The translations under genes were made by a program, and so were the position numbers. This document shows, piece after piece, positions 43,419-52,145 of a stretch of 64,000 nt of DNA. The stretch spans positions 480,405 to 544,404 of the forward strand of contig MKTW01000010.1 in NCBI GenBank assembly GCA_001898405.1. Reading direction: 5' to 3'. The notes under the pieces were generated by a model that worked only from the letters and a program-made list of their open reading frames with translations, was not told where the DNA came from and did not search any database. Origin of the DNA: Sphingobacteriales bacterium 44-61. Its GTDB lineage: Bacteria > Bacteroidota > Bacteroidia > Chitinophagales > Chitinophagaceae. The number at the start of each line of letters is the position of its first letter. Within the stretch, counting starts at the first letter, position 1.

Positions 43419-43604
43419 GTAAGTGTTTTTCTTGCGCAAACCTACTCCAAAAATAACAAACGCGAATGGTGCAAATGAGCGTGATAAAAAGAAAAATGTT
43501 CCCAACAGGCGCGAATGTCGCAAATGGAGTACGATATTGGTGGCATTCGCGGTTAGTTTGAGAGAGCTGCTGAATATTTACGCTTATTAGCGACATTTGT
43601 GGGA

Positions 43605-44396
43605 ATGAACCCACTCGAAATAAGGACCGTCAATGTTACCCGCTATGTAACGCCATTGCGTGAAGGGGGCTCATTGCCCGCGATAGCGGAAGCGGATGAC
43701 GGCTTTTTATATGTATTGAAATTCCGGGGAGCCGGGCAGGGAGTGAAGGCATTGATCGCTGACCTGATCGGAGGTGAAGTGATGCGTGCAGCAGGATTGA
43801 AAGTGCCTGAGATCGTTTTTGCCAATCTCGATGAAGCTTTTGGCCGTACAGAGCCTGATGAGGAAATACAGGAATTGCTGCGCAAAAGTGAAGGGCTTAA
43901 CCTGGGGCTCCATTATCTCTCAGGCGCTATCACCTTTGATCCGGCCGTGAATGCCCCTGATGCCTTGCTGGCATCGAAGATACTGTGGCTTGATTGCCTG
44001 CTGACCAATGTTGACCGCACAGCACGCAATACCAATATGCTGATCTGGAGAAAAGAACTCTGGCTGATCGATCATGGTGCGGCCTTATATTTTCATCATT
44101 CCTGGGATAACTGGAAGGAACAGGCATTGCGGCCGTTTGTGCAGGTAAAGGATCATGTACTGCTGTCACGGGCTACTGAACTGGAGAAAGCCGGGCAGGA
44201 ACTCGAGGCCGTATTGACGCCAGAGCGTATTGAAGCTATCGTATCGATCGTGCCTGATGAATGGCTGGAGGCAGAGCATCCTGCCGCGACAGCTGCTGAG
44301 ATCCGCAAAGTATATGAGCAGTTTTTGATAACCCGTATCGCATCATCCGAAATTTTTGTAAAAGAAGCCCAGTATGCAAGAGAAGCACTTGTTTGA
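43605..44396 (+). CDS. HipA-like kinase-fold protein
   Basis: The protein (about 263 residues) starts at ATG 43605. It has the HipA-type kinase pattern: an N-terminal YVLKFRGAGQGVKALIADLIGGEV, then LWLDCLLTNVDRTARNTNML (catalytic Asp and Asn) and LWLIDHGAALYF (the metal-binding Asp). No N-terminal HipA_N domain and no adjacent HipB are present, so it is not a classic HipBA toxin-antitoxin pair. Together with the overlapping DUF3037 gene it forms a conserved-looking two-gene unit. The phosphorylation target is unknown. Confidence 0.8.
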   Translation: MNPLEIRTVNVTRYVTPLREGGSLPAIAEADDGFLYVLKFRGAGQGVKALIADLIGGEVMRAAGLKVPEIVFANLDEAFGRTEPDEEIQELLRKSEGLNLGLHYLSGAITFDPAVNAPDALLASKILWLDCLLTNVDRTARNTNMLIWRKELWLIDHGAALYFHHSWDNWKEQALRPFVQVKDHVLLSRATELEKAGQELEAVLTPERIEAIVSIVPDEWLEAEHPAATAAEIRKVYEQFLITRIASSEIFVKEAQYAREALV

Positions 44397-44757
44397 ATAC
44401 GCTGTTATCCGCGTTGTGCCCCGGGTGGAAAGGGAAGAATTTATCAATGCAGGCATTGTGCTGTATTGCCGGGACCAGCGTTTCCTGGGTGTGATGTTTT
44501 CCGTGGATGAAGACCGGCTGAGATCGCTTTGTCCTTTACTGGATATAGAAGAATTGAAAGAACACCTGAAAGCATTTGAACAGATAGCGATTGGTAATAA
44601 GCATGCAGGCCCTATTGCAAAGCTGGACCTGGCCGGCCGTTTCCGCTGGCTTACCGCAACAAGAAGTACGATAGTGCAGGCGTCCAAAGTGCATCCGGGA
44701 TTGTGTGATGATGCAGGGGAGATGCTGGAACGCCTGTATAATCAATTAGTGCTGTAA
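44374..44757 (+). CDS. DUF3037 protein
   Basis: The 127-residue protein has the DUF3037 signature (EYAVIRVVPRVEREEFINAGIVLYC, then RFRWLTATRSTIVQASKVHPG). The family is of unknown function and is often beside a HipA-like gene. The start lies inside the HipA-like gene, overlapping by 23 bases, so translation is coupled and the two likely act together. No signal peptide or membrane segment is present. Confidence 0.85.
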   Translation: MQEKHLFEYAVIRVVPRVEREEFINAGIVLYCRDQRFLGVMFSVDEDRLRSLCPLLDIEELKEHLKAFEQIAIGNKHAGPIAKLDLAGRFRWLTATRSTIVQASKVHPGLCDDAGEMLERLYNQLVL

Positions 44758-44783
44758 CACTTTCAGTGTATAAACGATAAGAA

Positions 44784-46181
44784 ATGTATAAGCAACTGCA
44801 GGACGATATAAACGGAATTGAAAGTTTATTCGGAAAAGTAAAGCAACAGGGCATACGGTTTTTACAGGATATCCAGCACCGCCCTACAACCGTAAAATAC
44901 ACTACAGGCCCATCCAGTAAGATCAGTGAAGAAGGCATAGGTGCCCTGGGCGCATTAGCCCGGTTCAATGAGCAATTTGAACAAGCCATTGTTGGGTCAA
45001 CAGGCCCGAGATATTGGGGATTTGTTACCGGAGGGTCTACTCCTGCCGCCATCATGGGCGATTGGCTGGCTGCCGTATATGATCAGAACACTCAAACCAT
45101 CAAAGGGCAGGGCGATATTTCTGCCGTGATCGAGAAAGATGCAATCGCATTGTTGTTGGAGCTGTTTGACCTGCCTGCTGATTTCACAGGCGGATTTGTT
45201 ACAGGCGCTACCATGTCCAACTTCACCTGCCTGGGAGTAGCGCGCCAGTGGCTGGGGAAAAAGTATGGAAAGGATATAGCCCGGGAAGGTGTTTCAGGAA
45301 GATTACCCGTATTGACCACTACTCCTCATTCCTCCTCCCTGAAATCGCTGTCGATGCTTGGAATGGGAAGCAGCAATTTTATTACGGTGAAAACGATGGA
45401 GGGAAACAGGGAGGCAATGGATATGACTGACCTGGAAGTAAAGATAAATGAATTGCAAGGGCAGCCTTTTATATTAATATCCAGTGCAGCGACCGTTAAT
45501 ACTGCAGACTTTGACGATTTCAAAACTATTTCGAAGCTGAAAGAAAAATACGATTGCTGGTGGCATATAGATGCAGCATTCGGAGGCTTCGCCGCTCTCT
45601 CAAAAGAACATAAACATCTGCTGGATGGCTGGGCCGGTGCCGACAGCATTACAGTAGACAGTCATAAATGGCTGAATGTTCCTTATGAGAATGCTGTGTT
45701 TTTTGTAAAAGAAAAACATAGCCATTTGCAAATAGAAACATTCCAGAATTCCAACGCACCCTATCTCGGGAACCCGCTGGAGAATTTTAATTACCTGAAC
45801 TTCCTGCCAGAAAATTCCCGGAGGCTCAAAGCACTTCCCGTATGGTTCACATTAATGGCTTACGGGAGGGAAGGATATAGAACGATCGTAGAGAACAGCA
45901 TTGCCATGGCCAGGCAGTTTGGAAAATATATGGAGAACAATGAACGGTTTGAGCTTTTAGCCCCTGTGAGATTGAATACTGTTTGCTTTACATTGAAAGG
46001 GAAGGAGGATCTGGCCGGTCTGTTTCTGTCAAGACTCAATGATACACAAAAAGTGTTTATGACCCCTACCATATATAAAGGAAGAAAGGGGATAAGGGCC
46101 GCATTTGTGAACTGGCGGACAACAGAGAGCGATATAAAGATCGCCATCGATGAAATGGAAAAGATCTATAGATCGTTTTAA
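44784..46181 (+). CDS. PLP-dependent amino-acid decarboxylase-like protein
   Basis: The 465-residue protein belongs to the group II pyridoxal-dependent decarboxylase family: RYWGFVTGGSTPAAIMGDWLA, TGGFVTGATMSNFTCLGVAR, HIDAAFGGF (the Asp that binds the PLP ring nitrogen) and DSHKWLNVPYENA (the Lys that forms the PLP Schiff base). Relatives include aromatic amino acid and glutamate decarboxylases; the substrate cannot be told from sequence. It lies just upstream of the cobalamin riboswitch; its stop is 68 bp before it. Confidence 0.88.
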   Translation: MYKQLQDDINGIESLFGKVKQQGIRFLQDIQHRPTTVKYTTGPSSKISEEGIGALGALARFNEQFEQAIVGSTGPRYWGFVTGGSTPAAIMGDWLAAVYDQNTQTIKGQGDISAVIEKDAIALLLELFDLPADFTGGFVTGATMSNFTCLGVARQWLGKKYGKDIAREGVSGRLPVLTTTPHSSSLKSLSMLGMGSSNFITVKTMEGNREAMDMTDLEVKINELQGQPFILISSAATVNTADFDDFKTISKLKEKYDCWWHIDAAFGGFAALSKEHKHLLDGWAGADSITVDSHKWLNVPYENAVFFVKEKHSHLQIETFQNSNAPYLGNPLENFNYLNFLPENSRRLKALPVWFTLMAYGREGYRTIVENSIAMARQFGKYMENNERFELLAPVRLNTVCFTLKGKEDLAGLFLSRLNDTQKVFMTPTIYKGRKGIRAAFVNWRTTESDIKIAIDEMEKIYRSF

Positions 46182-46248
46182 GCAGAATATTTTTAGCTTA
46201 TTCAACCGGATTACCTAATTTCACATCGTTCTTTGCATACTTTCAATC

Positions 46249-46412
46249 AGGTATAGGTTTCTTTAACCGGAATTAATAAGGAACCGTGTGTAAATCACGG
46301 GCTGACGTGCAACTGTAAGTAACATTCCCAGTTTTTACCAGCAATCCATTGTCTGCAATAGCAGGCGAGAAGGAAGTAAAAACGTTACAAGCCAGGAGAC
46401 TTGCCTATATCT
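46249..46412 (+). promoter_or_regulatory. Cobalamin (B12) riboswitch upstream of metE
   Basis: A P1 stem pairs TATAGG (near 46252) with CCTATA (near 46404). In between are AATAAGGAACCGTGTGTAAA, the ACGGGCTGACGTGCAACTGTAA block, and the B12 box AGCCAGGAGACTTGCC at 46390-46405, in consensus order. About 140 bases to the metE start could hold the expression platform, including AATTT/TTTTTTACC segments. When B12 is abundant the riboswitch should shut off the B12-independent methionine synthase. Confidence 0.92.
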
Positions 46413-46553
46413 CAATGACACAGCTTTCACGATATAGAGCAGGTCGGGCATTGATCTTTTTTACCGGGCAAAATCTGTCCAGGCCTTTCCTTTTATATAG
46501 TCAGCTGTGCTGTTTGCAATGCACATTTATTGTTTCACGATTAAACAACAAAA

Positions 46554-48878
46554 ATGCAAACACACAACCTCGGTTATCCGCGTATCGGTAACCACCGCGA
46601 GCTTAAGAAAGCCAGCGAACAGTACTGGGCAGGTAAAATACTTCCCAATCAACTTGAACAAGCTGGCCGGCAGATCCGTCTGTTCAACTGGCAACTGCAA
46701 AAGGATGCAGGTATTGACTGGATACCCTGCAACGATTTTTCCTTTTACGATCAGGTGCTTGATACAAGCCTGATGGTGGGAGCTATTCCCGAACGGTATC
46801 ACTCCCTTATCGAAAAGAAAGAGCTCAATCAATTAGACCTGCTTTTTGCAATGGCAAGAGGCTACCAGAAAGAGGGGCATGATATCACTGCCATGGAAAT
46901 GACCAAATGGTTTGATACGAATTATCATTATATCGTTCCTGAATTCAAAGCCGGTCAGCAATTCTCTTTTTTTCATAACAAAGTGGTCAAAGAATTCGTG
47001 GAAGCAAAACGGGAAGGCTTCCAGGCTAAACCGGTTTTATTAGGGCCTGTATCTTTTTTATTGCTGGGAAAGGAAAAGGAAGAAGGATTTAACAGGCTGG
47101 AACTGATCGATAACCTGCTGCCGGTTTATTTTGAAGTGCTGAAGCAGTTGGATGAACAGGGAGCTTATTTTATTCAACTGGACGAGCCCTGTTTATCTCT
47201 TAACCTTTCCAAAATTGAACAGGACGCCTTCTTAAAAACCTATACTAAAATCCAGGCAAAGCTTCCGCAACTGCGGATCGTACTGGCGAGTTATTTTGAA
47301 TGCTACGGCAACAACCTGCAAACGGTTTTAAAACTTCCTGTACACACTCTTCATCTTGATCTGGTACGCTGCCCTTCTCAACTGGAAGATATTTTATCTA
47401 CAGGCATTGTTCACACCAGAACCCACCTTTCACTCGGTATCGTAGATGGGAGAAATATATGGAAGAATGATTTCACACAATCACTTTCACTGATCCGTAA
47501 GGCCGTTGAGGTAATTGGCAGAAGCAGGGTCTGGATCTCACCTTCCTGTTCTTTGCTGCATAGCCCATGCGATCTGGATATAGAAGCAAATGAAGAAGTG
47601 CTGACGCCTGAGATCAAACAATGGCTTGCATTTGCAAAACAAAAACTGATCGAGGTAGTGGCCCTGAAGCGGCTTGCTGAGGACCAAAGCGATCCTGGCC
47701 TGAAACATTTGCTGCAGGAGAATACAGATAGTATCGAGAACAGGAAAAGATCTCTGCTTATTCATAACCCGGCGGTTAAACAAAGAGCATCTGCTATTAC
47801 AGCGGAAGATGCAAAAAGAAAAAATGAGTTTGCGGTCCGTAAGAAGAAACAACAGGAGGCATTAGGGCTTCCGGTTTTCCCTACCACTACTATCGGTTCT
47901 TTTCCACAAACTGCTGAAGTGCGCAAGTGGCGGTTGCAGTGGAAAAAGAAAGAGCTGAGCGACGCGCAGTATGAAGCATTACTGAAAGCTGAAACTGAAA
48001 AGGCTATCCGCTGGCAGGAAGAGATCGGTCTTGATGTGCTCGTGCATGGCGAATTTGAGCGGAATGATATGGTGGAATATTTTGGAGAGCAACTGGCCGG
48101 TTTTGTTTTTACAGATAACGGATGGGTGCAGAGTTATGGCTCCCGCTGCGTTAAGCCACCCATCATTTTTGGAGATGTATACCGTCCCCGCCCGATGACG
48201 GTAGAATGGAGCTGCTATGCACAATCGCTCACTTCCCGAAAAATGAAAGGAATGCTGACCGGCCCTGTAACGATATTGCAATGGAGCTTTGTCCGCAATG
48301 ACCAACCCCGCAGTGCTACCTGCACGCAAATTGCCCTGGCTATCCGTGATGAAGTAACTGATCTGGAACAGGCTGGTATATCAGTGATCCAGATTGATGA
48401 ACCTGCAATAAGAGAAGGATTGCCTTTGCGCAAAGAGAACTGGCAGGAATATCTGGACTGGGCTGTGAAAGCATTCCGCATTGCTGCCGGTGCAGTAAAA
48501 GATGAAACACAGGTTCACACGCATATGTGCTATTCAGAGTTCAATGATATCATTGAACATATAGCAGCGATGGACGCAGATGTGATCACTATTGAGACCA
48601 GCCGTTCGCAAATGGAATTGCTGGATGCTTTTGCTGAATTCAAATACCCGAATGACATAGGGCCGGGTGTTTATGATATCCATTCCCCACGCGTACCTGC
48701 CAGAAAGGAGATGGTAGCATTGATGCAAAAAGCCGGATCGGTATTGCCTGCAAGGCAGCTTTGGGTGAATCCCGATTGCGGATTAAAAACAAGAGGATGG
48801 GATGAAACAAAAGCGGCGTTGATAGAGATGGTAGCAGCAGCAAGGGAACTTAGAGAAGCAGTGAATGTGCCGGTATAA
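46554..48878 (+). CDS. metE: Cobalamin-independent methionine synthase
   Basis: The 774-residue protein has the MetE N-terminal domain (NLGYPRIGNHRELKKASEQYWAGKI) and catalytic C-terminal domain (FPTTTIGSFPQTAEVR). Zinc and substrate residues are visible in HTHMCYSEF (His and Cys), IETSRSQ (Glu) and VNPDCGLKTRGW (Cys). It transfers the methyl group of 5-methyl-tetrahydrofolate triglutamate to homocysteine without B12. The riboswitch upstream explains its control: expression when B12 is scarce. A terminator follows. Confidence 0.95.
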   Translation: MQTHNLGYPRIGNHRELKKASEQYWAGKILPNQLEQAGRQIRLFNWQLQKDAGIDWIPCNDFSFYDQVLDTSLMVGAIPERYHSLIEKKELNQLDLLFAMARGYQKEGHDITAMEMTKWFDTNYHYIVPEFKAGQQFSFFHNKVVKEFVEAKREGFQAKPVLLGPVSFLLLGKEKEEGFNRLELIDNLLPVYFEVLKQLDEQGAYFIQLDEPCLSLNLSKIEQDAFLKTYTKIQAKLPQLRIVLASYFECYGNNLQTVLKLPVHTLHLDLVRCPSQLEDILSTGIVHTRTHLSLGIVDGRNIWKNDFTQSLSLIRKAVEVIGRSRVWISPSCSLLHSPCDLDIEANEEVLTPEIKQWLAFAKQKLIEVVALKRLAEDQSDPGLKHLLQENTDSIENRKRSLLIHNPAVKQRASAITAEDAKRKNEFAVRKKKQQEALGLPVFPTTTIGSFPQTAEVRKWRLQWKKKELSDAQYEALLKAETEKAIRWQEEIGLDVLVHGEFERNDMVEYFGEQLAGFVFTDNGWVQSYGSRCVKPPIIFGDVYRPRPMTVEWSCYAQSLTSRKMKGMLTGPVTILQWSFVRNDQPRSATCTQIALAIRDEVTDLEQAGISVIQIDEPAIREGLPLRKENWQEYLDWAVKAFRIAAGAVKDETQVHTHMCYSEFNDIIEHIAAMDADVITIETSRSQMELLDAFAEFKYPNDIGPGVYDIHSPRVPARKEMVALMQKAGSVLPARQLWVNPDCGLKTRGWDETKAALIEMVAAARELREAVNVPV

Positions 48879-48883
48879 AAAGT

Positions 48884-48912
48884 AAAGGGCAGCATTAACT
48901 GTGCTGCCCTTT
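48884..48912 (+). terminator. Terminator of metE
   Basis: AAAGGGCAGCA and TGCTGCCCTTT are 11-bp perfect arms around a 7-base loop, followed by ATTA. It starts 6 bases after the metE stop. Confidence 0.85.
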
Positions 48913-48971
48913 ATTAATGATGAATTGACTGGAAAATTTGGTTCTTTATGCACAAATAGCAGCCCGTTCCG

Positions 48972-48995
48972 GTAAAAGATAAATTTATCTTTTAC
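48972..48995. promoter_or_regulatory. Operator palindrome upstream of the DUF488 gene
   Basis: A perfect 24-bp palindrome, with arms GTAAAAGATAAA and its complement. The core AAAAGATA-N4-TATCTTTT also occurs at 49438-49457 before the Rrf2 regulator. A weak -7-like TTACTTTG follows directly, so a bound protein would cover the promoter. Confidence 0.8.
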
Positions 48996-49019
48996 TTTGC
49001 AGTAGCTAAACTCAGATAC

Positions 49020-49385
49020 ATGAAAACAGTTGTAAAAACCAAAAGTGTATATGAAAAACCTTTGCAAAAGGATGGCTGCCGTGTATTGATAGACCGGCTT
49101 TGGCCAAGAGGATTAACAAAAGAGAGAGTAGCTTATAATAGCTGGGTAAAGGACCTGGCGCCAAGTACCAGCCTGCGGAAATGGTATGGACATGCCCCGG
49201 AATTGTGGGAAGATTTTCAAAAACGTTATAAGGCGGAATTAAAAGCGAACGATGCTGTTGAACCTTTTGTTGAAGAACATAAAGACGATAAGGTGATCAC
49301 GTTGCTATATGCAGCTAAAGACCGGGAACATACGCATGCCCTGGTTTTGCAAACATATTTGCAGCATCAATTTGATAAAGATTGA
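49020..49385 (+). CDS. DUF488 (YeaO-type) protein
   Basis: The 121-residue protein has the DUF488 signature (DGCRVLIDRLWPRGLTKERV, then LAPSTSLRKWYGHAPELWEDFQKRY and VTLLYAAKDREHTHALVLQTYL). The family has no settled function; members often sit beside redox or stress genes. Here it is monocistronic and directly controlled by the palindrome at 48972, which it shares with the next gene, an Rrf2 regulator. A role in nitrosative or metal stress is inference. Confidence 0.88.
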   Translation: MKTVVKTKSVYEKPLQKDGCRVLIDRLWPRGLTKERVAYNSWVKDLAPSTSLRKWYGHAPELWEDFQKRYKAELKANDAVEPFVEEHKDDKVITLLYAAKDREHTHALVLQTYLQHQFDKD

Positions 49386-49434
49386 TTGCTGCATATTATA
49401 TAATGGACCAGGTAACCAAATTTGCCTGGAAAAT

Positions 49435-49481
49435 AATAAAAGATATTTTTATCTTTTATTCGGGACTCTGTCTTATTTTTG
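49435..49481 (+). promoter_or_regulatory. Operator and promoter of the Rrf2 regulator gene
   Basis: Arms AATAAAAGATA (49435-49445) and TATCTTTTATT (49450-49460) flank TTTT. A perfect -7 box TATTTTTG lies at 49474-49481, 18 bases before the ATG at 49499. The operator covers the -33 region. The regulator probably represses its own gene. A half-site AATAAAAGATA occurs again at 49944-49954 ahead of the oxidase operon. Confidence 0.8.
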
Positions 49482-49498
49482 CACTGTAAAAGAAATAA

Positions 49499-49930
49499 AT
49501 GTTTTCAAAGACTTGTGAATACGCCATCCGCGCCATGATATTCATTGCACAGAAATCCAAAAATGGCAATAAGGTAGGTATCAAGGAAATTGCAAAAGGA
49601 GTTGATTCTCCGGAGCATTATATAGCCAAGATCCTGCAGGAGTTGGGAAAGAAGGGGTTATTGTTATCCCTGAAAGGACCCAATGGAGGCTTTTACCTTG
49701 ACAAAGAAACACTTGAATACTCACTGGCAGATATTGTGAAAGTGGTGGATGGCGACAAACTCTTTACCGGTTGTGGTCTTGGCCTGAAGCAATGCTCCGA
49801 AACACATCCCTGTCCCATACATCATGAATTTAAATCGCTGCGAAGAGGTATCCAGACAATGCTGGAGAAAGCAAAACTGGGCGAGTTTACGGAAGAACTG
49901 GGCAAGCGGTTGACCTTTCTGAAGAGATAA
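49499..49930 (+). CDS. Rrf2-family Fe-S regulator, NsrR/IscR-like
   Basis: The 143-residue protein has the Rrf2 winged helix (MFSKTCEYAIRAMIFIAQKS; IKEIAKGVDSPEHYIAKILQEL) and three cluster-ligand Cys at 92, 99 and 105 (IscR: 92, 98, 104). NsrR and IscR use such a cluster to sense NO or Fe-S status. Neighbours (truncated haemoglobin, RIC, hemerythrin) favour NO sensing. The matching palindromes before the DUF488 gene, this gene and, as a half-site, the oxidase operon suggest that it controls all three. Confidence 0.88.
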   Translation: MFSKTCEYAIRAMIFIAQKSKNGNKVGIKEIAKGVDSPEHYIAKILQELGKKGLLLSLKGPNGGFYLDKETLEYSLADIVKVVDGDKLFTGCGLGLKQCSETHPCPIHHEFKSLRRGIQTMLEKAKLGEFTEELGKRLTFLKR

Positions 49931-49976
49931 ATTTTTTTGACTAAATAAAAGATAAAAAGGTATTAATATCCATAAA

Positions 49977-52127
49977 ATGAAGTCGAACAAGTCATTAAAG
50001 CTGTTGCCACTGTTTCTTACCGGAATGCTGATGAATGCATTCCCCACCTTAGCCCAGGACGATGCGCCTTCTCATTTTTCTTTCAGTTATGCGGGGGCGC
50101 TTACCTGGGTACTGTTTTCCATACTGTTTGTTGTTTTTTTGGCAGCACTGGTGCTGAAGCAGAAAGTAAAAAACATAAGAAACAGCCGTAAAAGAAAGAC
50201 AGAAGAGGAGCAGCAACGGCAATTGCAGCAGCATCTCCGCAACCTGAACAGTAAACAGATCGGAGAGATCATAAATTATAAAAAGCGCCGTAGCAGCAAT
50301 GTGTTATTGCCCCTATTGCTGATCGCGGTCTCATCTCTTGTACCGGTTGGAAAATTATTAGCGCAGGAAACAGGTAAACCTGCGGGTTCCCTGCTGGGCG
50401 AAACAGGTATCCTTATTACCATTGTCCTCCTGCTGATCCCGATCCTTTTCGCGATTATTTTCCTGATCACAAAAGTGGTACATGCGCTGGACCAGACTAA
50501 GAAACGGCATAAACTGGAGGAAGCCGAAAAGCTGGCAGCCTATCTGCGTTCTTTGCCCGAAGAAGAAATAGACACTCAATTGAAAAAACGCAAAGCGGCA
50601 TTGGATTATAGCCTTACCAACCGCGAACTGTCAGGCAACCAGGCTCCCGAAGATGAAAAAGGTTTATTACAGATCAACGACCAGGCAGGTCTTCCTATCG
50701 TAGCCCTTAAAAAGAAAGCGCTTCCGCGTCCTAATGTAGATCCTGCATTATCCCGCCTCATCCTTTGGTATTTGGGCTGTGCTACTTTCTGGCTTTTATT
50801 CGGTACCACCATTGGTGAGTATGTAGGGATAAAATTCGTAGCCCCTGATGCCGATCATGTGAGCTGGCTGAGTTTCGGGCGATTGCGCCCGGTGCATACC
50901 AATGCCGTATTCTGGGGATGGGCATCATTGGGTATGCTGGGGCTGGGTTATTATGTAGTGCCCCGTGTCAGCAACACCAAACTGGCTAATATAAAATATG
51001 GATGGTATGCATTATGGCTGATCAATGCAGCAGTTATCCTCGGCTCTATCTGCCTTATGGCAGGCATTAATAATGGTGGCGGGGAATACCGGGAATACAT
51101 CTGGCCGGTAATGCTCCTGTTTGCTGCAGGAATTGTGATGACACTTGTCATTTTTCTACAGACCATTGCCCGCCGCACCACGAAAGAGATCTATATCTCG
51201 AACTGGTATATTGTTGCAGCGATCATTTTCGCCATCGTGATCACACTGGTGGCCTATATCCCTTACTGGCAGAATGGCCTGGGTGAAACTATTGTACAGG
51301 GTTATTATATGCACCAGGGCGTTGGCATGTGGTTCATGCTTTTTACATTAGGCATTGTTTATTACTTTCTGCCCCAGCAGCTCAACAAACCTATCTACTC
51401 TTACAGTCTTGGTATTCTTGCTTTCTGGACACAGATACTTTTCTATACCCTGATCGGTACCCACCACTTTGTATTCAGTTCAATTCCCTGGTGGCTGCAA
51501 ACGGTGGCTATCGTGGGCAGTGCAGGCATGGCGATACCCGTTATTGCCGGTACCACTAATTTCATCATGACTTTTAAAGGAGCATGGTACAAGATCAAAG
51601 ACAGTTATACGCTTCCTTTCTTCCTTGTGGGTGTTATCTTTTATTTCACCGGCTCCATGCAGGGAACAGCAGAAGCATTCCGCAGCACCAATCTTATCTG
51701 GCATTTTACCGATTTCACCGTAGCGCACTCACACCTGACCATGTATGGTATCATTTGCTTTTTCTTATGGGCAGGTATCTATGCAGTGATCCCGCGGCTC
51801 ACAGGCAAGGAAGCACCGCAAATTACCATTGGTGCACATTTCTGGCTGGCTTTGGTCGGGTTGATGTTCTATACCGTTCCGCTGATGTATGGCAGCACGC
51901 TGAAAGGATTGTTATGGATGGAAGGCAAGCCCTTTATTGATGGCGTGATAAAGATGGCCCCTTACTGGTTGTGGCGGGCTATAGGAGGAAGTTTGATGTG
52001 GTTGTCGCACCTGTTCTTCGCTTACAATATGTACAAAATGATGGTGGCAAAACCTGTAGTCGATGTCCGGGAAACAGCCATTCAAAAACTCAACGGACCA
52101 ACTGCTTCAACTCATTCAATTGTATAA
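49977..52127 (+). CDS. Divergent cbb3-type oxidase subunit I (CcoN-like) with duplicated N-terminal extension
   Basis: Residues 1-250 are an extension unusual for CcoN. It contains two similar units, each a signal-like helix, a membrane helix and a charged helix ending in a similar stretch (QHLRNLNSKQIGEIINYKKRR and AYLRSLPEEEIDTQLKKRKA). Residues 250-716 form a heme-copper oxidase core: RPVHTNA (His 307, low-spin heme), MHQGVG (His 446), FYTLIGTHHF (Tyr 490, His 496, His 497) and AHSHLTMYG (His 584, 586). The Tyr-His pair of oxygen-reducing cbb3 is kept. A Glu conserved in cbb3 (TFEGPMM) is Gln 562 here (SMQGTAE). It is the first gene of the operon, with a regulator half-site upstream. Oxygen reduction, NO reduction or both are possible. 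Confidence 0.8.
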   Translation: MKSNKSLKLLPLFLTGMLMNAFPTLAQDDAPSHFSFSYAGALTWVLFSILFVVFLAALVLKQKVKNIRNSRKRKTEEEQQRQLQQHLRNLNSKQIGEIINYKKRRSSNVLLPLLLIAVSSLVPVGKLLAQETGKPAGSLLGETGILITIVLLLIPILFAIIFLITKVVHALDQTKKRHKLEEAEKLAAYLRSLPEEEIDTQLKKRKAALDYSLTNRELSGNQAPEDEKGLLQINDQAGLPIVALKKKALPRPNVDPALSRLILWYLGCATFWLLFGTTIGEYVGIKFVAPDADHVSWLSFGRLRPVHTNAVFWGWASLGMLGLGYYVVPRVSNTKLANIKYGWYALWLINAAVILGSICLMAGINNGGGEYREYIWPVMLLFAAGIVMTLVIFLQTIARRTTKEIYISNWYIVAAIIFAIVITLVAYIPYWQNGLGETIVQGYYMHQGVGMWFMLFTLGIVYYFLPQQLNKPIYSYSLGILAFWTQILFYTLIGTHHFVFSSIPWWLQTVAIVGSAGMAIPVIAGTTNFIMTFKGAWYKIKDSYTLPFFLVGVIFYFTGSMQGTAEAFRSTNLIWHFTDFTVAHSHLTMYGIICFFLWAGIYAVIPRLTGKEAPQITIGAHFWLALVGLMFYTVPLMYGSTLKGLLWMEGKPFIDGVIKMAPYWLWRAIGGSLMWLSHLFFAYNMYKMMVAKPVVDVRETAIQKLNGPTASTHSIV

Positions 52128-52145
52128 ATATCATTTGCTCAGAAT

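Noticed and set aside
43605-44396. Classic HipBA toxin-antitoxin
   Set aside because: No HipB-type DNA-binding gene and no HipA_N domain; the partner is DUF3037.
49977-52127. Classical cNOR (NorB-type) nitric oxide reductase
   Set aside because: NorB lacks the active-site Tyr and has a Glu next to the iron; here the cbb3-type Tyr (490) is present and the NorB Glu position (helix after the two His) reads GMAIPV. The protein is closer to CcoN.
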